Shown in pieces: positions 22,257 to 34,800 of a DNA stretch of 64,000 nucleotides (position 1 is its first letter; every line of letters starts with the position of its first letter). The notes beneath the pieces are model-generated. The model was not told where the DNA came from. It saw nothing but the letters and a program-made list of their open reading frames with translations, and did not search any database. This DNA comes from Chelonoidis abingdonii (Eukaryota; Chordata; Testudines; Testudinidae). Where the stretch lies: positions 16,659,566-16,723,565 of the forward strand of contig NC_133778.1 in the NCBI RefSeq assembly GCF_003597395.2. The letters run 5' to 3'. Position numbers and translations under genes: made by a program.

Positions 22257-24073
22257 ATTGATTTCAAAGGGAGTTACCTGTTTTCCGTGGGCAAAATCGT
22301 TGACTCTGATAGAGCTAGCCACCATTTCTAGTGTCTTCCTGCAAACTTGCTATATGCTAGAACGTGTTTGTGATGCTGCATTGTCAAATGATGCTCTTGC
22401 CATAAATACCTAAATTAGTGTAAAGAAAATTTCCACTACTTTATTTGATGACAGAAATGGAACGACACCATTGTGTTTGGGCCTTGTGAGGAGTCCCAAG
22501 CTAAGCCAAATCATGCTGGTTTGATACCTAAAAGGGAGACTAGAAAGGGTGTTGGTGCCAGTGTGTGACAACCTTTCTCTGAGAGTTAATATTAAGCCAA
22601 TATCGGAGCATGAGGTTGGGGAGCAACATGCTGGGATAGGTGCCATCTTTTTAATGATGTGCACAGTATAAGGAAGTCTTGACCACAAGAGGTCATTAAA
22701 GGACCCCAAATGCTGTTTACAAGAACTGATCGGAATGTTGCTCTGATTGTCCACCTGACCAAATTACACCTTAAGCAACCATGATCTACCTACCTAAAAT
22801 ATTCCCTTCAGTTGCAAATAGATACAATGGCAAAGTGACTTCATTGGGGCCACCCATTATACTAAAAATGTCTCTCCTAAATTGCTGTATGCTGTTAAAC
22901 AGAGATGGTTTAATTTCAGTAACAGCTAAAGCAATTCCAGTATGAGTATACACACCGATGGACGTGGAAGGCACTATATAAATAAAAACATCTAATAGTG
23001 GAAACTGAAAGAGCAATAAATAGGTTTTACTATGGTGAATTATTAGCAATTACCATGTTTTTCATGATTCCAGGAGGGACCTTTTCCTTGTATTACACAC
23101 ACAGGCTGTCAATACTTATTACAGAAAGCTAGCTATTCAAAGGTGATCAGAAATCTCCCTCATGCCTCCTTAGGGAGGATGCAATCAGAGATTTCAAGGA
23201 GCTTGTGCCAATTATTTTCTCTCACTGTCTATCAGCACAGTGATGTCTGACATACAGTAATAATGCAAGTCAGGTGCTGCACAAAGAGTTTTCTTAACCT
23301 CCATTCATTCAGTAGTTTCTCTTAATTCCTCCCCCTCCCCTTCTGTATTTTCCCAGCTGCCAATCCTATTTGCATAACTGCAAAACACACACTCAGTCCC
23401 AGAGCAGATGCAACACAATGCACCTTTACCTGCCTTCTCTTTTAGCTTTATCGTGAATTCACACTCAGACCTGAATTTTTGTTGGAAGGATTCACTGAGA
23501 ATGTAGCCCATAAATACTCTTATGACTGCTGTTTGCCTGGCAGCTCCAAGGAAGAACCTTATAATCATGTTTTGGGTTGTTTTTTAAAACACAGATTTGC
23601 TACAAATTCTCTGTGGTGACAACCAGGGCCTAGAACAGCATAAGGGAACTCAGGGAAGTGGTCATCAGGTATGGAACCGTTGCCACTAGAATCCTGGACT
23701 CATTGAAGTTTAATGGGGCTTTTGCCATTGACTTCAGTGGTACTAGCATGTCATGCTAGGTCACCAGTTTGGATAAGGGGCAAATAGGTGGTGATTGAAA
23801 GCCATTTCACATGGTCAAGTGATCTGTTTTTAGTGCTAAACCACCCTTCTCTCTCAATCCCGATTTCAGAATTAGGATTTGATCCTCACTTCCCCTTCAC
23901 CAACTCTGCCTCCCCACCCCAAAAGCCTGAGTTTTGAGAATTGTCTCATGTGGCCAACTGTCATTTTACTTGGCCTATTTGACAACAATGCTGTAGCCCC
24001 TGAAGAAAATTTCAGTGCCGGCTGTCAGAGAACCTGCAGATAAACATGTACGATAAATATAGCCATTGAAAAA
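22257..24073. other. No gene seen; one palindrome core
   Basis: CATTGAAGTTTAATGGGGCT at 23701-23720, then CCATTGACTTCAGTGG, is a diverged palindromic repeat. Open frames on the minus strand at 22410-22754, 22786-23049 and 23305-23568 have no recognisable domain. Confidence 0.4.
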
Positions 24074-24150
24074 CGGCCCTAGGGGCCAGTGCCTAACCCC
24101 CATGGAAGTCAATGGAAGTTAGGTGCCAAAACACCTTTCAGGACCTGGGG
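24074..24150. repeat. Short palindromic repeat, TTAGGTGCC-arm type
   Basis: CAGTGCCTAACCCCCATGGA pairs with AATGGAAGTTAGGTGCC around a CATGGAAGTCAATGG core. Confidence 0.65.
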
Positions 24151-24345
24151 CTAGATACTTAGTGAAACAGTGTGATGGAACCTGCAGTGAAGATGCCACT
24201 GAGGATGCAAATCAACTTGCTGAAGCCAAAAACATTTCACTTTTTTTTAACCTTAATGGAGAAGTCATCAGCTTTTATATTCCCTCCCTTCCTCTCCTTC
24301 TACGCGCCCATCATCAAACAAAATTGTACAACTACATCTAATGGA

Positions 24346-24430
24346 TAAGATCCTCAGCTGCTGTAAAACGACGTAGTCCGCTGACATCAATGTGACTATG
24401 TTGCTATACGCCAGCTGAAGATCTCACCCA
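24346..24430. repeat. Short palindromic repeat, AGATCCTCAGCTG-arm type
   Basis: AAGATCCTCAGCTGCTGTAA at the left pairs with CGCCAGCTGAAGATCTCA at the right. The core is diverged. Confidence 0.65.
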
Positions 24431-26579
24431 ATATTTTAAACTTCCCCCAAAATTACAACTGAATTTTCTCACCTGAGTTTTAACCAGAAGCCAACAAACA
24501 AATACCTCTCCCAAATCAAGTGGCTGCTAGTGACACTTTGGTGGCCTGAGATGATTAGTCCAGTTGTTAGTGGGTCGGTATCCACCTCCTCAAACTCCCA
24601 ACTTAATCAGCACTACGCATCAATATCAGCAGACAGACAGAGGACTGCATTAACTTAGGACATGAACCTGTCCTCCCATCCATATGGGAGATGCTACCAG
24701 AAAGGGGGCTGAAGGTCAGTGCTAGGAAGCCTGGAGTGCTGCTCCCTTTGCTATACCTGCTCTGTTGATTAACAGGGGACTCTCTGGTCCTCAGAGCTGC
24801 CAGCGTGGAACCTTTCGCCATCACTAATTTCACTTAGAAAAAAACACAGTTCGTCATTTTCTTAGAAAGGCTGCCCTGTGCTCATGCATCCAAGGGTGTC
24901 CTTGTCAGGATCCATCTGTGAGCTGAACTAGAGCAAATGCTAATCAAGGAGATTTGAAATCTCTTCCGTAGAGTCGAAGATTACCAGCTTCCTGGACTTT
25001 GAATGCATTATTCAGCCCTCTTACCCTTCAATCCGGTCACGCTGCTCTTAGCCACACTCCCCATTTTTAAAAAAACGATTGTAGCAGGCGCCTTTATAAC
25101 TTTAAAATGCTCATTGCAGCTAATTGCTGTGCAAATGGAGCAATGAAGAGGGTGTGTTCTAATGTAACCTACTGGTCTGTGTGTTGTGTCCCTGTCCAAG
25201 CCCAGTCCAGAGAGGATGTAGGACTGTCACGGCTCTTAGCTTCAGAGCTTGGCGCTTAAGCTCAAGCTGTAAAGGCTAATGGTGGCTCCTGGTTGAATTG
25301 TCAGTGCTGGGCAGGATGGCAGCTGTCATGAGATAGGGCAGGAGTGTGTAATAAAGGTCTGACACACAGGAACGCTGGTAAGAAACAGAACCTTTCTCCC
25401 TCTTCCCTTCCTGCTCTCTCCATCAGTCCTGCCACTTCTTCCAGCCAGATCCTGGTGGCAGTTGCCTCAGAATAACCACAGTAACACAGCAGAATCTGTC
25501 TCTTTAATGTCACCCTAATCCACTCCATCCTCACCCCCCTCATTGTTAAGATCTTTATGTAGCTCGATTCAGACCTCAGCCAAGTCTTGCCTTGATTATA
25601 GTAAACCCCCCCCCTCCTCCTTTCTATTCGATCGTCTCTCATCACTCCAACCACAGCTCCTCTCCATGGCCCTTCTCTGGTTCTTGCCTCCAATGGCAGC
25701 GGATCCAGGTTCCTCCTCCTCCATGATTCTCATTGCCCTCTACTCACCCAACTGCTCCTCTCTGTACCCTTCCTCTCCCAGGCCTGCTCTCAGCTTCTGC
25801 TTCCCCCTATGCTCAGTCCCATTTCTTGTTCAACAAATTCCCTCCCTACCGCTTTAAGTTCCTCCACACAAACATGGTTTGCAGAAACCCTTTCTACTCT
25901 ATTTCCCCCCACCCTTCCCCTCTCCTTTACCTGCAGCACACATCTCTTGCCTTTGTTTACCTTGTCTGTCATAGGCAGTAAGCTGCTTAGAGAAAGGAAT
26001 GAATGTGTCTCGTTCTGCATTTCGTCAAATGCTGCATACACGTGTGCTGCTACCTACATTATTGTTCTTTAGTGATGTCTGAATGGACTGCAAACGCCTG
26101 TCTCGCAGGTCGCTACAGTACAATCCAACACGACGCAAGTGTGAGCACCACAGCAATAACATCCTGTGAAAGCCACATCCATTTGCAAAGTATGCAGCAC
26201 GGCGTGTAAGCTCACTAGCACTCTGAAAGCACAGACAAAGGGAGGAAACAGGGGTAGCTCAGATGGGACACACAGGCTCCACACAGAGGTTGGCAGAGTC
26301 CCTGAATAGAGGAGCTATGCCAAGTCTCTGCCTGGATTTCAACAGAAACCAGCTATGTGAGAATGTGACTGGGCTAATTCGGGTAATGGATCCTATCTGC
26401 AGAATAGCCCAGCCATATGGGAATGCAACTGAACCCCAGGGGGAACCAGTGACTGTTCCTCCTTGTGCTGAGCAACCAAGGGCTCTGCTCTCCTGCAGCA
26501 GGACACCTGAGGCTGTCATTGAGTTGTGTCTTGCGGGGCAGAATAACGCAACCTAGTACCTAAGTGGGGAGGGGTGAAA
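24431..26579. other. No gene recognised; C/T-rich segment
   Basis: 25380-25960 is strongly pyrimidine-rich on the plus strand, which keeps open frames on both strands (25301-25693 minus, 25543-25857 plus) with biased composition. No domain or splice structure is visible. Confidence 0.4.
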
Positions 26580-26584
26580 GAGTC

Positions 26585-27601
26585 TGTCACAGGGTGCGTT
26601 CACTGCTGGAACGCACCCTCGGACCAGGGCAGAGCATTGCAGGGGTTCTTCCACTCTAGTACCCCCTTATCCATCCTCCTACTTCCACAATGGTCTGTGG
26701 CTTTTGCGACCGAGCCCACCGGCCAGGTCACCTCTTAGTCCCATCCCCTTCCAGGATTAACAGGAAAACCCAAAGTCTAGCAGCCACTGTGCCAGGTCAT
26801 GAGACTCCATCTGGGACTCATCATTCCTGGCCTCTTTCAGCTGTGAGGCTTGTCCTTCACTTCTTGCTGGGGGAGAGGAAGGGAAGCCCAGGTCCACCCT
26901 CTCCAGGCACCCTGTGTTAGATTGATTGCTCCTTATAGTCCCTCACCGCTTCCTGGGGCTGCTCCTACATTTCCCTGCCTGTGTCTCCCCCAGGATCTCT
27001 GGACTCCACTGTTCCCACTCCGGATTGCTGGCTCATCACCACTTCTTCCCAACTGGTTACTGAGGAGTTTCCTCAAAGCATCTCCCAACGTCTCTAGCAG
27101 CAGCTGGGCTGCACTAAAAACAGTCCCTCTGGTTCCCCTCCTTAAGACAGGAATCCCCCACTTCTCCCCCCGGGGACTAGGTTATATCTTAGGCCAGCTG
27201 TAGGACCTTAGCCAGTTTCAACTTCAGCTGGTTTCTTCTCCAGTTAGTCCTTAGGCTTGGAGGGCTTAGCAGGTGGATCTTCTCCTGGCGCTATCAATCC
27301 TGCTATGAGGGAGGCAATGGCATATATACTAGTCCCCTGTCCAGAGCTCACCCCAATTGGCTGAGAAAGAAGGGAGTCTTTCCCCATCCACTCTGTAAGG
27401 CTCTTGGTCCCAGGCCCTTAAAGAAACAGTCATAGGATTGCCTCCCAAACACTAATTTATTCCCAGGACTGTCTCCCCCTCTACCAATAACTCCTAGGTC
27501 CTTGTATATGTCAGATCTCTCAAAATCTCAACTGGCCGTGCCACATGCTGCTGGGGAGGGGCTGCCCCGCCACCCTGAATGGGACAGACTACCCTGCCAC
27601 A
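26585..27601. mobile_element. Solo long terminal repeat of an endogenous retrovirus-like element
   Basis: The 1017-base unit starts TGTCACAGGGT and ends ACCCTGCCACA, an imperfect TG...CA inverted end pair. GAGTC is repeated exactly at 26580-26584 and 27602-27606, a 5-bp duplication typical of retroviral integrase products. GCATATATAC near 27319 could be a TATA element. A perfect 10-base stem, GGGTGCGTTC with GAACGCACCC, is just inside the left end. No internal coding region or second LTR is adjacent, so this is a recombination remnant. Orientation is not settled. Confidence 0.8.
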
Positions 27602-27606
27602 GAGTC

Positions 27607-28014
27607 TCTCTCTTCCTCAGCGTCGACACAAAGGGTCGTGGATTGGCACCAGTTCACAGCAGCTGTGAACACGGTCCTTTGTGTAAAAACTGAGTGACAC
27701 AGAAACCCCCTAGCCGTGCCCTGATTCTATCTTTCCAAAAAACACCAACAGAGAAGCGATGGTCTGGGCGGTTAGCACATTAGTTTTGTATCTTTCGTGA
27801 AGACTGGCCTATCTAGCAACAGACTTAGGCACTGACTCAGCACTGACCCCCACCGGAGCACTAACACCACAGGACATGGAGTTCCCTGAGAGCACAGGTA
27901 ACATTATCATCATCCAGGGCTGGGAAAAGACCTTGAGGATGAGATTTCCTGCTGGCGTAGATCAGCAGAGCTCTAGTGACCATGTGGCAAAGACTAACTA
28001 CAAAGAAGTTACCC
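27607..28014. other. No gene seen
   Basis: No recognisable repeat or coding signal. Confidence 0.4.
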
Positions 28015-28235
28015 CTATCTATTGTCACCATCCCCATAGTATTTGAGTATCTCACAATATTTAACATGCTTACTCTCACAACACTCATGAGGTAGGAAAG
28101 AGCTACTAAGCCCATGTTTTACAGACTGGGGACAGAGGCACGGAGGGAGTAAGTGGCTTATCCAGGGTCACACAGGAAGTCTGGGAGGAGCAGAGATTTC
28201 ACCCCGGTCTCTTAACTACTCTAATCCCTGGATGG
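28015..28235 (-). repeat. MIR-like SINE
   Basis: Complement of MIR order: GAGTATCTCACAATATTTAA, CAACACTCATGAGGTAGG, TTTTACAGACTGGGGACAGA, CCAGGGTCACACAGGAAGTC, then TTCACCCCGGTCTCTTAACT. Confidence 0.8.
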
Positions 28236-29741
28236 TTCTTCCATTCTGGTTGAGTTGAACCTACCGAACACCTGGCCCTCCATGTGGCATTAAGCACTGG
28301 CACTCAAAAGAATAAGAAACTTTTTGCTATGAAAGGATGTGAACTGGAAACCTTTTCTAAGACTGGAATGTCCCTCTGTGTTTCTGACGTTCCTATTCAT
28401 TTCAGTGGAAATCTTGGCCCAAATTCAGTCCTTGTGTAAATAGGCAGAACCCCCACTGAAAGCAATGGCTCTTATTCAATAGTAAATAGAGAAACTGGGT
28501 AAGGAGAAGTGTGTCTGGAATTCTTGCAGATATTTACACGGTTTCATTATAGTTGATGTGTGCTTCAATTTGGGGAGACCCGCACACTTAGTGGGGAGAA
28601 GCTGACTCAAGTCTTTCAAGAGGTTTTCATCATCAAGCCTTATCAAGAGCCTTCAGCCAGTATGGGAAAACTACAGGCCAGCTCAAGCAAACAACTGGGC
28701 TTCTGTGCCCAAGTAAAAATATGTTTGAACAGAGAACTCAGCAAGACACTGTTCCAGCCCTGCTGAGTGAAAAAGTAGGTCATGAAAGTAGGTTTGACAG
28801 AACAGAGAGTTGAACTTGTCACCTCAGATTCCATTGGTGTAGAAATTGAAAACTGCCAGCGTGAACTAGCAAGCTGAACGGGGCTTCCTGCATTAAAGGA
28901 GCAGTCAGGAGGCAAGGCAAACCTGCATGCTCCCCAGTAAAGCCAGCAGTATAGTATTCAGTCCCGTGATTATACCAGGTGGTGACAGTGGCTGAAGATC
29001 TCTCAGGAGATGCTTCAGTTTTTGCAGTTTCCAAACCACCAGCTGCACTTGCCTGACTGATAATTGAAGCAGGATCCCAAATCCAGAGTAAAGGCACTAA
29101 TTACAAACAAACACTGCATTCGAGGGAGCTGCTGGATAGCAGTCAGGCTGCCAGAATGAAAAATTCCTCCTCATCAAAAGGATTTATTACCATATTTGTG
29201 GCTACAAATGGGTGGGTAGTAAAAATACTTGCTTCCTAACATAGGTACCCAAAATACTGACTTTTCCTCGGTTACCTAGTCAGCCAGCTACTCACAATGT
29301 TTTGGATCAAGTGCCCAGTATCTCATGCAACGGTGCCTCTTTTTAAAGCTCTTCTTTATAAAGCTCCCATACTTCAGCTTCAGTGGAGTCCATTCTCTAT
29401 TGTTACAGCTCATGCTTCCCTGTAACATACAAAATAGTTGTTTCCCAAGAGCAGCCCACCAGAAAGCAAGCTGCATGCTAACGAACTACCTGTCTCTTTT
29501 CATGGCAACAGTGATAGAAGTGTGTTGGGGGAAGAAGAGACTTTGTTCTGTTAAAAAAAATCCTCTGCCCCGATCCATAATGAAATACTTTTATCTGGGC
29601 AGACTCTGCCTCATCACTGGGGATGGTCAAACTCCACTCCCTTGTCGTAACACTTCTGAACACAAAATGGGCTTGAGTTGTAAAGTGTTGATCTGGAGCT
29701 GAATTTCCCCCATCATCTGAAGGTGTCTGGAGCTGGGGATT
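28236..29741. other. No gene seen; one half palindrome
   Basis: CCCCACTGAAAGCAATGGCT at 28451-28470 is a palindrome core without clear arms. Open frames (28643-29097 minus, 29325-29702 plus) show no motif. Confidence 0.4.
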
Positions 29742-29872
29742 AGGGCCAGATGCTCATACCCGTATTCATACTGATGAGCACCTTACTCCATAAGCGGGTT
29801 CATCAATACCAATGAGACTGTTCCTGGAGTAAGGTACTATTCAGCATGCTTAAATGTATCAGAATCTGGCCT
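29742..29872. repeat. Long-armed palindromic repeat
   Basis: AGGGCCAGATGCTCATACCC at the left pairs with GTATCAGAATCTGGCCT at the right. GAGCACCTTACTCC pairs with GGAGTAAGGTACTA near the centre. Total 131 bases. Confidence 0.7.
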
Positions 29873-31325
29873 TCTCTTTGTGGCCCAACATCTTGACTCA
29901 ATATTCAGCTGGTAGCACAATGGGGTCTGGATCCTGACTGGATAGGTACTACCATAATAATAATAATGAATATCACCATTATGGAGCCTGAGGAGACCTG
30001 GCATAAGTGGATATAACAGATCAAAGTCCCTGGGGTTTTATCTGCTTATACCAGAGCTGAATCTGGCCCATGATCTTACAGGTGAAGCACTCCTAAGTCT
30101 CAGTAAATAGGACCATTTATTGGCCAGCGAGTTTGGAACTTCTGCCACTGGGACTAAATCTCTGGAGTCTCTGAAGCAAGGGCAATTTATACCAGCTGAG
30201 GATCTACCCCAGTGGGTTTCAGGAGGGACATGACTAAAGAAAGGGTGGGTGCCTTGAAAACTGAATAGGGATGATATTCCAGGGATAGGAGGCAGTGAGG
30301 CAGAAGACAGGGAGATAAAAGTGGAAAAAGGAAACAGTGTAACTTATCAGTGTACACTGATCATATATTTTAATGAAAACGGACTTTTTATATGAGCTAG
30401 TCATTAGCCTATTAATTCTCTGCTCTCTCCAGGTTCATATGCCCGGCCAATCACCAGCATCCAAATGCCTAAAAGCGAGCACTCTTCCAAGACAGCAGCC
30501 TAAGGATGTCTTTTAAGCCCACTGCAATCCTCCGCTCTTCCAGCTGAGCTTGGAAAGGGCATTGCTGCAGCATATGGTTCTGAGTCTAAATCAGGACTGA
30601 GGAGCTATTTCACAACTCACCTGGAACGCATTACTCAGCTGCTGTATCGGAGGACACAAAATTCCTCACCAGGAAACATAGCACAACTCTGGCCTCCTAG
30701 CTCACAAGCTCCTGTATGCCTTAGCTGGAATCGTTTCCTGGTGATACAAGGCTTGCTGCTATCCTGGGGAAATCTGAGGGGTAGCATCTCACCCAGAACA
30801 ACTCTCATTTGTCATCGGTTATCAGACTGAAGACACAGGGAAAGGCTCCCTGAGAAGAATTTCCCAACTGATTGGGTCCCACCTGCACTCAGAGATGGAG
30901 GCGCCACCAGGGAATTCACCCCACAGCCATCTCCTTCATTCCCCCTTCCCCAGTGGAGTAACTCTTCTTGGAAGGAGAAAGGACACACCAAATCTCCAAG
31001 CTGACAAGTCTTCCTTGGCAAAGTCAAGGTTAATTCAAACTCACCTCAGCTACTGAATTATTTACTTATTACTCCTCTACCCTCAGAGTAGCCTGTTATA
31101 AGCATGCTTCAGTGGGTGGAAGTAGTTTGGCTCAGTGGTCTATCCATAAGCAGCCCCTGGAAAATACACAGCCTGTGATGAGCTGCATTCAGTGCCTGTC
31201 CCAGCTGCTATAATGAAGATACAGGCGAGTTAACAACACAATTTTTAGCTTCTTACACTATAAATATCTGTTGTTTTATTGCCTTGGTGCTGCAACACTT
31301 CCTCTCTCTCTTCCCTGTTTGTAGC
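29873..31325. other. No gene seen; partial palindromes
   Basis: TTATACCAGAGCTGAATCTG (30044-30063) and TTTATACCAGCTGAGGATCT (30185-30204) are single arms of the palindromic family. A short AAT run is at 29952-29970. Confidence 0.45.
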
Positions 31326-31408
31326 TTGATTCTGCAAGGTACTGAGCACCTTCAGCTCCCACTGACTTCCTTGTTTGTTGAGAGATCTCAGCACCTTACA
31401 GGATTGAA
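31326..31408. repeat. Short palindromic repeat, CTGCAAGGT-arm type
   Basis: TTGATTCTGCAAGGTACTGA at the left pairs with TCTCAGCACCTTACAGGATT at the right, around TCCCACTGACTTCC. Confidence 0.7.
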
Positions 31409-31617
31409 CTTTTCTTTGTTGTAAAACTTCAGCCATTGCTTCCTTCCTGAAAATGGTCATCCTGTTATTGCACAGCTGGCTAGAGCTGAAATTATTCCAA
31501 TTTCATACTGGGAGGGAGACCAAGACTGGGAGCCTGGCCTGTTTCTCTGCTGCCTTGCACCTTGTATCATCACTGACCCCACTGCAATGTGGGTACAAAG
31601 CACCACAAAAATCGGAG

Positions 31618-31690
31618 GCAGATCCTCAGGTGTTGTCACGCCATTGAATCCAATAGACAATTGACACCAACTGAGCCCAGCTGAGGATCC
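31618..31690. repeat. Short palindromic repeat, AGATCCTCAG-arm type
   Basis: GCAGATCCTCAGGTGTTGTC pairs with GACACCAACTGAGCCCAGCT GAGGATCC, with extra bases in the right arm. Confidence 0.65.
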
Positions 31691-32780
31691 TTCAGTTGAA
31701 TGGCAGCATTTTACACCTACTTTGCACTTGTGTAAGGTGGTGGGTAATGGTGAATCAGGTCCTCAGAGAGAGACGTACGCATAGGATCAGTGTAAACTGG
31801 CGATTTATGTAAGCTGTGCATCTGGCAGGTAGCCTGATTCGCTTCTCCTTTGCACCAGTTTTACACCAGTGGAACTTCTCCCCTGGTGTCAATGGAATGT
31901 TGCCCTGATTTACCCCCAGTGTGAATCAGGGCTTGTAACCATGAAAGCAACTGACAGAGAGAGAGAAGTGCAGAGAGAGGATTTCTCTATTTTTGGCATG
32001 TGTGACTTTCCAAATGAAATCAGGATGGAAGTGCATCGTCCTGCATAGGGAGAAAATGTAGCCAAAGCTTGCGACAAGCAAGGAGAAAAACGTGGCTGGA
32101 GTCCAATGCACAACAAAAATGCTACCGTACCACCTGAGTTTCTTGCAACCTTGCAGCTCAGGCAAGCACAGGTGGCATTTTCAAACTTTCCGTGGCGAGG
32201 GTTGCACCCTGCGGTGTATTGCTTTCCACACCACATGCCTGTGTCGGTTATTTTGCTTTCACTTGATCTTGCTTTTGTTATTTCTGGAATATTCCTATTC
32301 CAATGGACTCAGACTGAAATGGTCCAATCTCTCTCTCTCTCTCTCCTGGCTAATTGCTTTAATGCAGCCTGAATATATCTGGACTGCCTCCCTCTAACCA
32401 GTGGGTCATCATTTATTCACAGGGCTGAAGTCCCTTAAGCAGTCTCCAACTGGCCATCATGCTGCAGGGGACTGATGCCGCATGGCTAGCCAGCCACCGA
32501 GAAAGATGACATCATTTTTATGTCAGGACTGAGGCCTGCAGAGGAACGGTGGGGAGAGAAAGGGACGTAGCCCACTTATCATTATATGTACACCTGCAAT
32601 TTTCCCTTTCAATCTCATTCCAATCTGGTTACTCCCACATGAGTTACTAATCTAGGACACACAACGAGGCTTCTTCCCGTCTGTCCTCATCTCATATAGT
32701 TGGCTAATTAGCTTGTTTTCACAAGGGGGATGGTATCCAAACTCCACCCTCCACCCCTGGCATTTGGAGCCCTGGACGTA
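31691..32780. other. No gene; TC microsatellite and partial palindrome
   Basis: (TC)n at 32328-32345. TTTACACCAGTGGAACTTCT and CTGGTGTCAATGG near 31860-31893 look like a degraded palindromic repeat. Open frames at 31910-32236 and 32092-32397 overlap on opposite strands and lack motifs. Confidence 0.4.
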
Positions 32781-32870
32781 CAGGACCGGATCGGCAGCTG
32801 CCGTAAATCAACATAGTGCCACTGAAGTCAATGGCGCTCGACCAGTTTACACCCACAACAGATATGATAC
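32781..32870. repeat. Short palindromic repeat, diverged
   Basis: GACCGGATCGGCAGCTGCCG TAAATC at the left and CCAGTTTACACCCAC at the right flank the core CCACTGAAGTCAATGG. Confidence 0.55.
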
Positions 32871-32885
32871 TATCAGTCTATCCCA

Positions 32886-32956
32886 GGGCCGGATTCAATG
32901 CCCGTAGAAATGAATGGCAACACCACCACTGACTTCAGTGGGTGTTGGATCAGCCC
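32886..32956. repeat. Short palindromic repeat, GGATTCAACACC-arm type
   Basis: GGGCCGGATTCAATGCCC pairs with GGGTGTTGGATCAGCCC around CCACTGACTTCAGTGG. It lies only 15 bases from the previous palindrome. Confidence 0.65.
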
Positions 32957-33208
32957 CTCCATGCTGTGATGAGGGTTCTTACTCTCACTCTGTCATAAAC
33001 TTCACAGCTCCAGCGAGGAGAAAAGCATGGGAGTGGAAGGAAGAAGAAGTGACTGCCGGGTTCCATTAGCTCTTGAATTTTTATGTTCGTTGTGAATGAA
33101 ACCGGAATAGAAATCAGACTTCGCTCCGGAGACTCAACCAACAAAGGCAGAGAGCTCAACTGCTGAACGACGGCTTTGCTCAAACGGGGGGTCCAAAATC
33201 AAGTTTAG

Positions 33209-33292
33209 GGGCCAGATTCTCAGCTGGGGTCAACTGGTGAAGCTCCACTGATTTCGGTGCCACCCGGATTCATGCCAGCGAAGATCTGGGCC
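33209..33292. mobile_element. Palindromic element with 3-bp TAG duplication
   Basis: GGGCCAGATTCTCAGCTGGG at the left pairs with CCAGCGAAGATCTGGGCC at the right. TAG is present on both sides (33206-33208 and 33293-33295). This supports the view that these palindromes are very short DNA transposon derivatives. Confidence 0.65.
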
Positions 33293-34287
33293 TAGGTTTG
33301 TGCTCGATCCTGCGTCCCTCAAATCCTTGACAAAATCCAAATCCAGATTCCGTACTGAGGCTGCCCAGATGCATGGCACTGGCTTTGAAAGTAGGAGGAT
33401 TAGTTATTGTTTGTTTGCAAGGGTGTGTGGTAGGTGCTTTCCATAGAGGATTGCTCGGGCCCTTAGGCACTTAGTGCAGCCAGCCAGCCCCAGGTAGGCT
33501 GGGTTCAGGGGAAGAGGAACTAACAATAGGGAATTCTGTAGACAGGTCAGTTAAAATAACTGTAAGCAGCACAGTGGTGGTGGATGTTAAAGGGTGTGTA
33601 TACTCTGCAGCTGGGAGCGAGCCTCCCAGCCCAGGGCAGACAGACTCAGGCTAGCTCTGCTTGAGCAAGCATGCTGAAAATAGCCCTGTGGATGCTGCAG
33701 CATGGTCAGAGGTAGTTAAATGCGGACAAGCAGAAATCTAGGGAGGAAATTTGGCCAGTGCTTGAATGAGGTGATGAAAGAGATGAGAAGCCAATAACAG
33801 ATCAGAACAAGCTGACTTTCCTCTGCACTCGTGTGTGTGTATGTTTCAGATCCTGCTTTGTTATTACAGTTCTCTCTTCAACACTGCAAGGAATTTTATT
33901 TTTCCTCAGGAAGTGTCAACACTTGTCTTTCAAAAGCAAAGGGGGATGAGGGGAGAGAAGAGGATTGTGAAAACAAGCCTTGTGCAGGCCAATTTCACAC
34001 CCTTACAGCAGATGAGGAGGTAAGAGAGAGGAGAGCTGCTAATGAATATACCAGCTGTGTATCGAAAATTGGCCAAGACCAGCCCTCTGGGCTCTCCTTT
34101 TGACACTTGGATCCTTAGCCCAGATGGGAGCATCATCTGATAGAGCCTCAAAAACAACAAGTGACAGCAAGGCTAATACATTTGAGATCAAACAGGTGCA
34201 GGGATAAAGCCCTGACACAAGCCCTCTCTCTCGAGCTGGCCAACCCCAGGATCACATTCTCAACAGCCAGCCTGGCAAGACGCAAAA
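33293..34287. other. No gene recognised
   Basis: A short GTGTGTGT run is near 33831. No repeat or coding motif is visible. Confidence 0.4.
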
Positions 34288-34358
34288 GGTGAAATCCTCA
34301 CTTTATTGAAGTCAGTGAGAATCTTTCTGTGGATGTCAGTGGGGTCAGGATTTCACCC
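34288..34358. repeat. Short palindromic repeat, GGTGAAATCCT-arm type
   Basis: GGTGAAATCCTCAC pairs with GTCAGGATTTCACCC. Each half carries a core half-site (ATTGAAGTCAGTG and GATGTCAGTGG). Confidence 0.75.
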
Positions 34359-34624
34359 ACAGTGTTTACTAAAGAATAAACTGCAGGGGCAGAAACAAAA
34401 AAACCCCATGGAACTAGCAAAACAAGCGCTCGATATCACAGCTCAACCACCTGCTTTCACTCTGTCCCCAGCACTAACCTATGTACCTTCAGATGGCAGT
34501 TTCTTTGGGGCAGGGAACAGGTTGCCTTACTACCACATCGAATTCCTGGGGGTTTCTTGGTTTTTAACAATAATAAAATCTCCCTCACAGCAAATCCTTG
34601 GATCGGCAGATCTAATCAGCCCTT

Positions 34625-34800
34625 TTAATAATGATAATACTTTTCATCCATAGATCTCAATATGCTTTGCATAGAGAGGCAAGAACTTATTAACCCTATT
34701 TTTCAAACAGGGAAACTGAGTCACCGAACGGGGAAGGGACTAGCACACAGGTCTGCTGATTATGAGCCATGGCCTCCAACCTACTGAACCATGCTGCTCT
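34625..34800 (-). repeat. MIR-like SINE
   Basis: CATAGATCTCAATATGCTTT, then CTATTTTTCAAACAGGGAAA CTGAGTCACC and CACACAGGTCTGCTGATTAT, and the head complement CTACTGAACCATGCTGCTCT. Confidence 0.7.
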
